This document shows positions 62,326 to 64,000 of a DNA stretch of 64,000 nt, piece after piece. Every line of letters begins with the position of its first letter. Positions within the stretch are counted from its first letter, which is position 1. Below the pieces are notes generated by a model, which worked only from the letters and a program-made list of their open reading frames with translations, did no database searches and was not told the origin of the DNA. The DNA comes from Paracoccaceae bacterium (GTDB lineage: Bacteria > Pseudomonadota > Alphaproteobacteria > Rhodobacterales > Rhodobacteraceae). The stretch covers positions 21,419 to 85,418 of the forward strand of contig JADGFD010000013.1 of the NCBI GenBank assembly GCA_016744015.1, given 5' to 3'. Made by a program: the position numbers and the translations under genes.

Positions 62326-62410
62326 CGTTTGGGCCAATATTGCGTGACGCGACCGATTGACACGATTCAGAAAATCTGCCGCATCTAGTCAAAGATGCGC
62401 GACGCTCCAC

Positions 62411-62670
62411 AATCCTTATATTTATAGCGCATTTCATAGTTTGCTCCGATTTCCCTTAGTCATTTGGTGCACTATCTACAAACTATGCAATACTCATCGA
62501 GAACCACGGAGACTCAATGAGGGCCGGGTAAGGCTTGGCAAGCGTACAGAAAACTTCTGTAAAGAAGGCGGAGCGCTGGAAGTGCGGTTGTTCGCCGGAA
62601 GGGATTTGCAACGCAAACCCAAACATTTGGTAAAAAGAAAGACGCGGAAACCTGGGCCAGTGCGATAGGT
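62411..62670 (+). pseudogene. decayed copy of the island left end and integrase start
   Basis: This segment aligns with 42583-42842: shared are CTTATATTTATAGC, the CATTTGGTGCA site, AACTATGC, GAGAACCACGG, the start TTGGCAAGCGTACAGAAAA and TTTGGTAAAAAGAAAGACGC. Only about 47 codons of integrase remain, with frameshifts. It marks a former element of the same family inserted near the same tRNA. Confidence 0.85.
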
Positions 62671-62832
62671 ACCTTTTATCCGCGCACGCTTCTACGGGTT
62701 TTTTTCCCGCAAAAGTTGGGAAACAGTTGCCATATTGCCGGAACTGCCTAATACTGAGGGTGTTAGTAGGCTTCGGGCCGTTCTGTCGCGTCGCCTGACG
62801 AAGCAATTGGAAAAGCGAACAGGGAGGATAAT
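62671..62832. other. spacer before the universal stress protein gene
   Basis: After the integrase remnant ends the sequence has a possible small hairpin, CGGGTTTTTTTCCCG at 62696-62710, and the GGAGGATA ribosome site at 62823-62830. No gene. Confidence 0.45.
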
Positions 62833-63267
62833 ATGTCGAATTCAGTCTTAGTTGCTGTAGATGGCAGTGACGGGGGTCAGAGAGCCCTTGAGTATGCCAG
62901 CGAGCGAGCAAAACTTGGTGGGGCAAAGTTGATCGTAACTTATGTCATTGAGTGGTCCCCGTATTCCTTTAACACGCCTGAAGAAAATGCGGAACGCCAC
63001 ATGCGGCGTGAACAAGAAATAGAGCGCGCAACCTCCGGAGTGGTCGATCCGGCCGCTGCATCGCTAAAAGCACAGGGAATCGAATGTGAAACCGTTGTGA
63101 AGCACGGGCCCCCAGCCGAAACTTTGATCAAAATCGCTGAAAAATATGGCGTTCAGCAGATCGTAATCGGGCGCCGTGGGCAATCAGGCATTAAAAGTCT
63201 GCTCTTTGGTAGTGTGGCGGGCAATCTTGTCCAGACATCATCCGTACCAGTTGTCGTTGTGCCTTAA
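62833..63267 (+). CDS. universal stress protein, UspA family
   Basis: A 144-aa single-domain Usp. VLVAVDGSDGGQRALEYASE begins the fold, and the ATP-binding pattern GRRGQSGIKSLLFGSVAGNLVQTSSVPVVVV (G-x2-G-x9-G-S) closes it. Cytoplasmic. The AGCS symporter gene lies 60 bp downstream in the same direction and may be co-transcribed. Confidence 0.94.
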   Translation: MSNSVLVAVDGSDGGQRALEYASERAKLGGAKLIVTYVIEWSPYSFNTPEENAERHMRREQEIERATSGVVDPAAASLKAQGIECETVVKHGPPAETLIKIAEKYGVQQIVIGRRGQSGIKSLLFGSVAGNLVQTSSVPVVVVP

Positions 63268-63327
63268 GAGGGGCCGCCAACAGAACACTTCCACAAAAAC
63301 AATCTAAAAATAGGTGAGGGACATACT

Positions 63328-64000
63328 ATGAACAGAATATTTATAGCGCTTATGGCGTTGATTTTTTACACGTTGCCTGCACATGCGGGTGTCGACGATA
63401 CAATCAACGAAATCACGGCCCCGATCGCATCGGCTGTCGGTAGTTTTGTTTTCTTCAAAATACCAGTCTTTGGGGCAGAGTTGCCACTTGTTGTACTTTG
63501 GCTCGTGATCGGCGCGGTATTTTTTACAATTTATATGGGGTTTATAAATGTCAGCGGCTTCAAGCACGCCATCCAGCTGGTAAAGGGCGACTATGCCGAC
63601 CCAGACAGCCCTGGCGAGGTGTCGCACTTTCAGGCGTTGGCAACAGCGGTCTCGGGTACGGTTGGGATTGGTAACATCGGCGGTGTGGCCGTCGCCGTTA
63701 CGATTGGTGGCGCAGGTGCCACCTTCTGGCTTATTGTTGCTGGCTTCCTCGGCATGTCCACAAAGTTTGTGGAATGTACGCTGGGTGTTAAATACCGGCA
63801 AGAAAACCCTGACGGGTCGGTGTCGGGCGGTCCGATGTATTACATGCGCAAAGGTTTTGAAGAGCGCGGCATGGGCGGCTTTGGCAAATTCATGGGCACT
63901 TTCTATGCCATTGGTATCTTTATCGGCGCGCTTGGGATTGGTAACATGTTCCAATCCAATCAGGCCTATGTGCAATTAAACACCGTCGCTGGTGGCGGAC
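63328..64000 (+). CDS. alanine/glycine:cation symporter, partial at window end
   Basis: The frame from the ATG at 63328 runs off the window after 224 codons. A signal-like first segment (RIFIALMALIFYTLPAHAG) is followed by LPLVVLWLVIGAVFFTIYMGF, VSGTVGIGNIGGVAVAV and VSGGPMYYMRKGFEERG, the AGCS (Na+:alanine symporter) signatures. Typical members have about 450-500 residues, so less than half is present. Confidence 0.93.
   Translation, partial: MNRIFIALMALIFYTLPAHAGVDDTINEITAPIASAVGSFVFFKIPVFGAELPLVVLWLVIGAVFFTIYMGFINVSGFKHAIQLVKGDYADPDSPGEVSHFQALATAVSGTVGIGNIGGVAVAVTIGGAGATFWLIVAGFLGMSTKFVECTLGVKYRQENPDGSVSGGPMYYMRKGFEERGMGGFGKFMGTFYAIGIFIGALGIGNMFQSNQAYVQLNTVAGGG

Overview
The window looks like a chromosome segment of an alphaproteobacterium of the Rhodobacterales/Roseobacter type. 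The gene content points there: a DctB/DctD-controlled DctPQM TRAP transporter, MlaA/MlaC, YjbF/YjbH polysaccharide proteins, gltB/gltD, queG beside an FzlA-like GST, NDUFA9- and NDUFS4-like complex I proteins, and CtlX with a divergent Lrp/AsnC regulator. The placement is inferred from gene content; no marker gene was compared.

Layout. 0.1-11.3 kb is core: sulfotransferase-like gene, dapA, a P-loop kinase, smpB, a type I secretion pair, mlaA-mlaC and dctB-dctD, whose DctD lacks the sigma-54 contact loop. 11.7-14.9 kb is the TRAP transporter. 15-24 kb holds cell-envelope genes (two L,D-transpeptidases, a CAP lipoprotein, three tandem paralogous mini-membrane proteins, yjbF/yjbH) and queG. 24-31.5 kb is a five-gene gltD-GFA-GFA-hyp-gltB block. 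uppP and an NDUFA9-like gene follow.

A small accessory patch starts at tRNA-Leu(CAG), 33.6 kb: a serine recombinase whose reading frame runs backwards through the tRNA, its coupled partner, a truncated gene and two IS3-type fragments. Then come a JAMM-like lipoprotein, a PD-(D/E)xK-like gene coupled to uvrB, uvrB in frame with a MarR gene, and a cytochrome b561 gene broken by two short T-runs.

The main discovery region is a 17.3 kb genomic island in tRNA-Arg(TCT), bounded by exact 50-bp direct repeats (42531-42580 and 59820-59869). It carries an integrase, a short coupled operon ending in a Rep-like protein, a 1717-aa STAND NTPase with an N-terminal nuclease-like domain (Avs-like), a RarA-C-terminus-like protein coupled to a second tyrosine recombinase, and a three-gene operon with the Detocs layout (sensor kinase, stand-alone receiver, receiver fused to a nucleosidase). 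Five copies of the palindrome RTGCAA-N4-TTGCAC are scattered from the island's operon to its second recombinase, and GTGCAA direct-repeat sites flank both island ends. The island therefore appears to pair at least two anti-phage systems with its own mobility and possibly replication functions.

Beyond the island, 60-62.7 kb holds lrp/ctlX, a decayed nitrile-hydratase-beta-like gene and a decayed copy of the island integrase start, evidence of an earlier related insertion. The window ends in a universal stress protein and the start of an alanine/sodium symporter.
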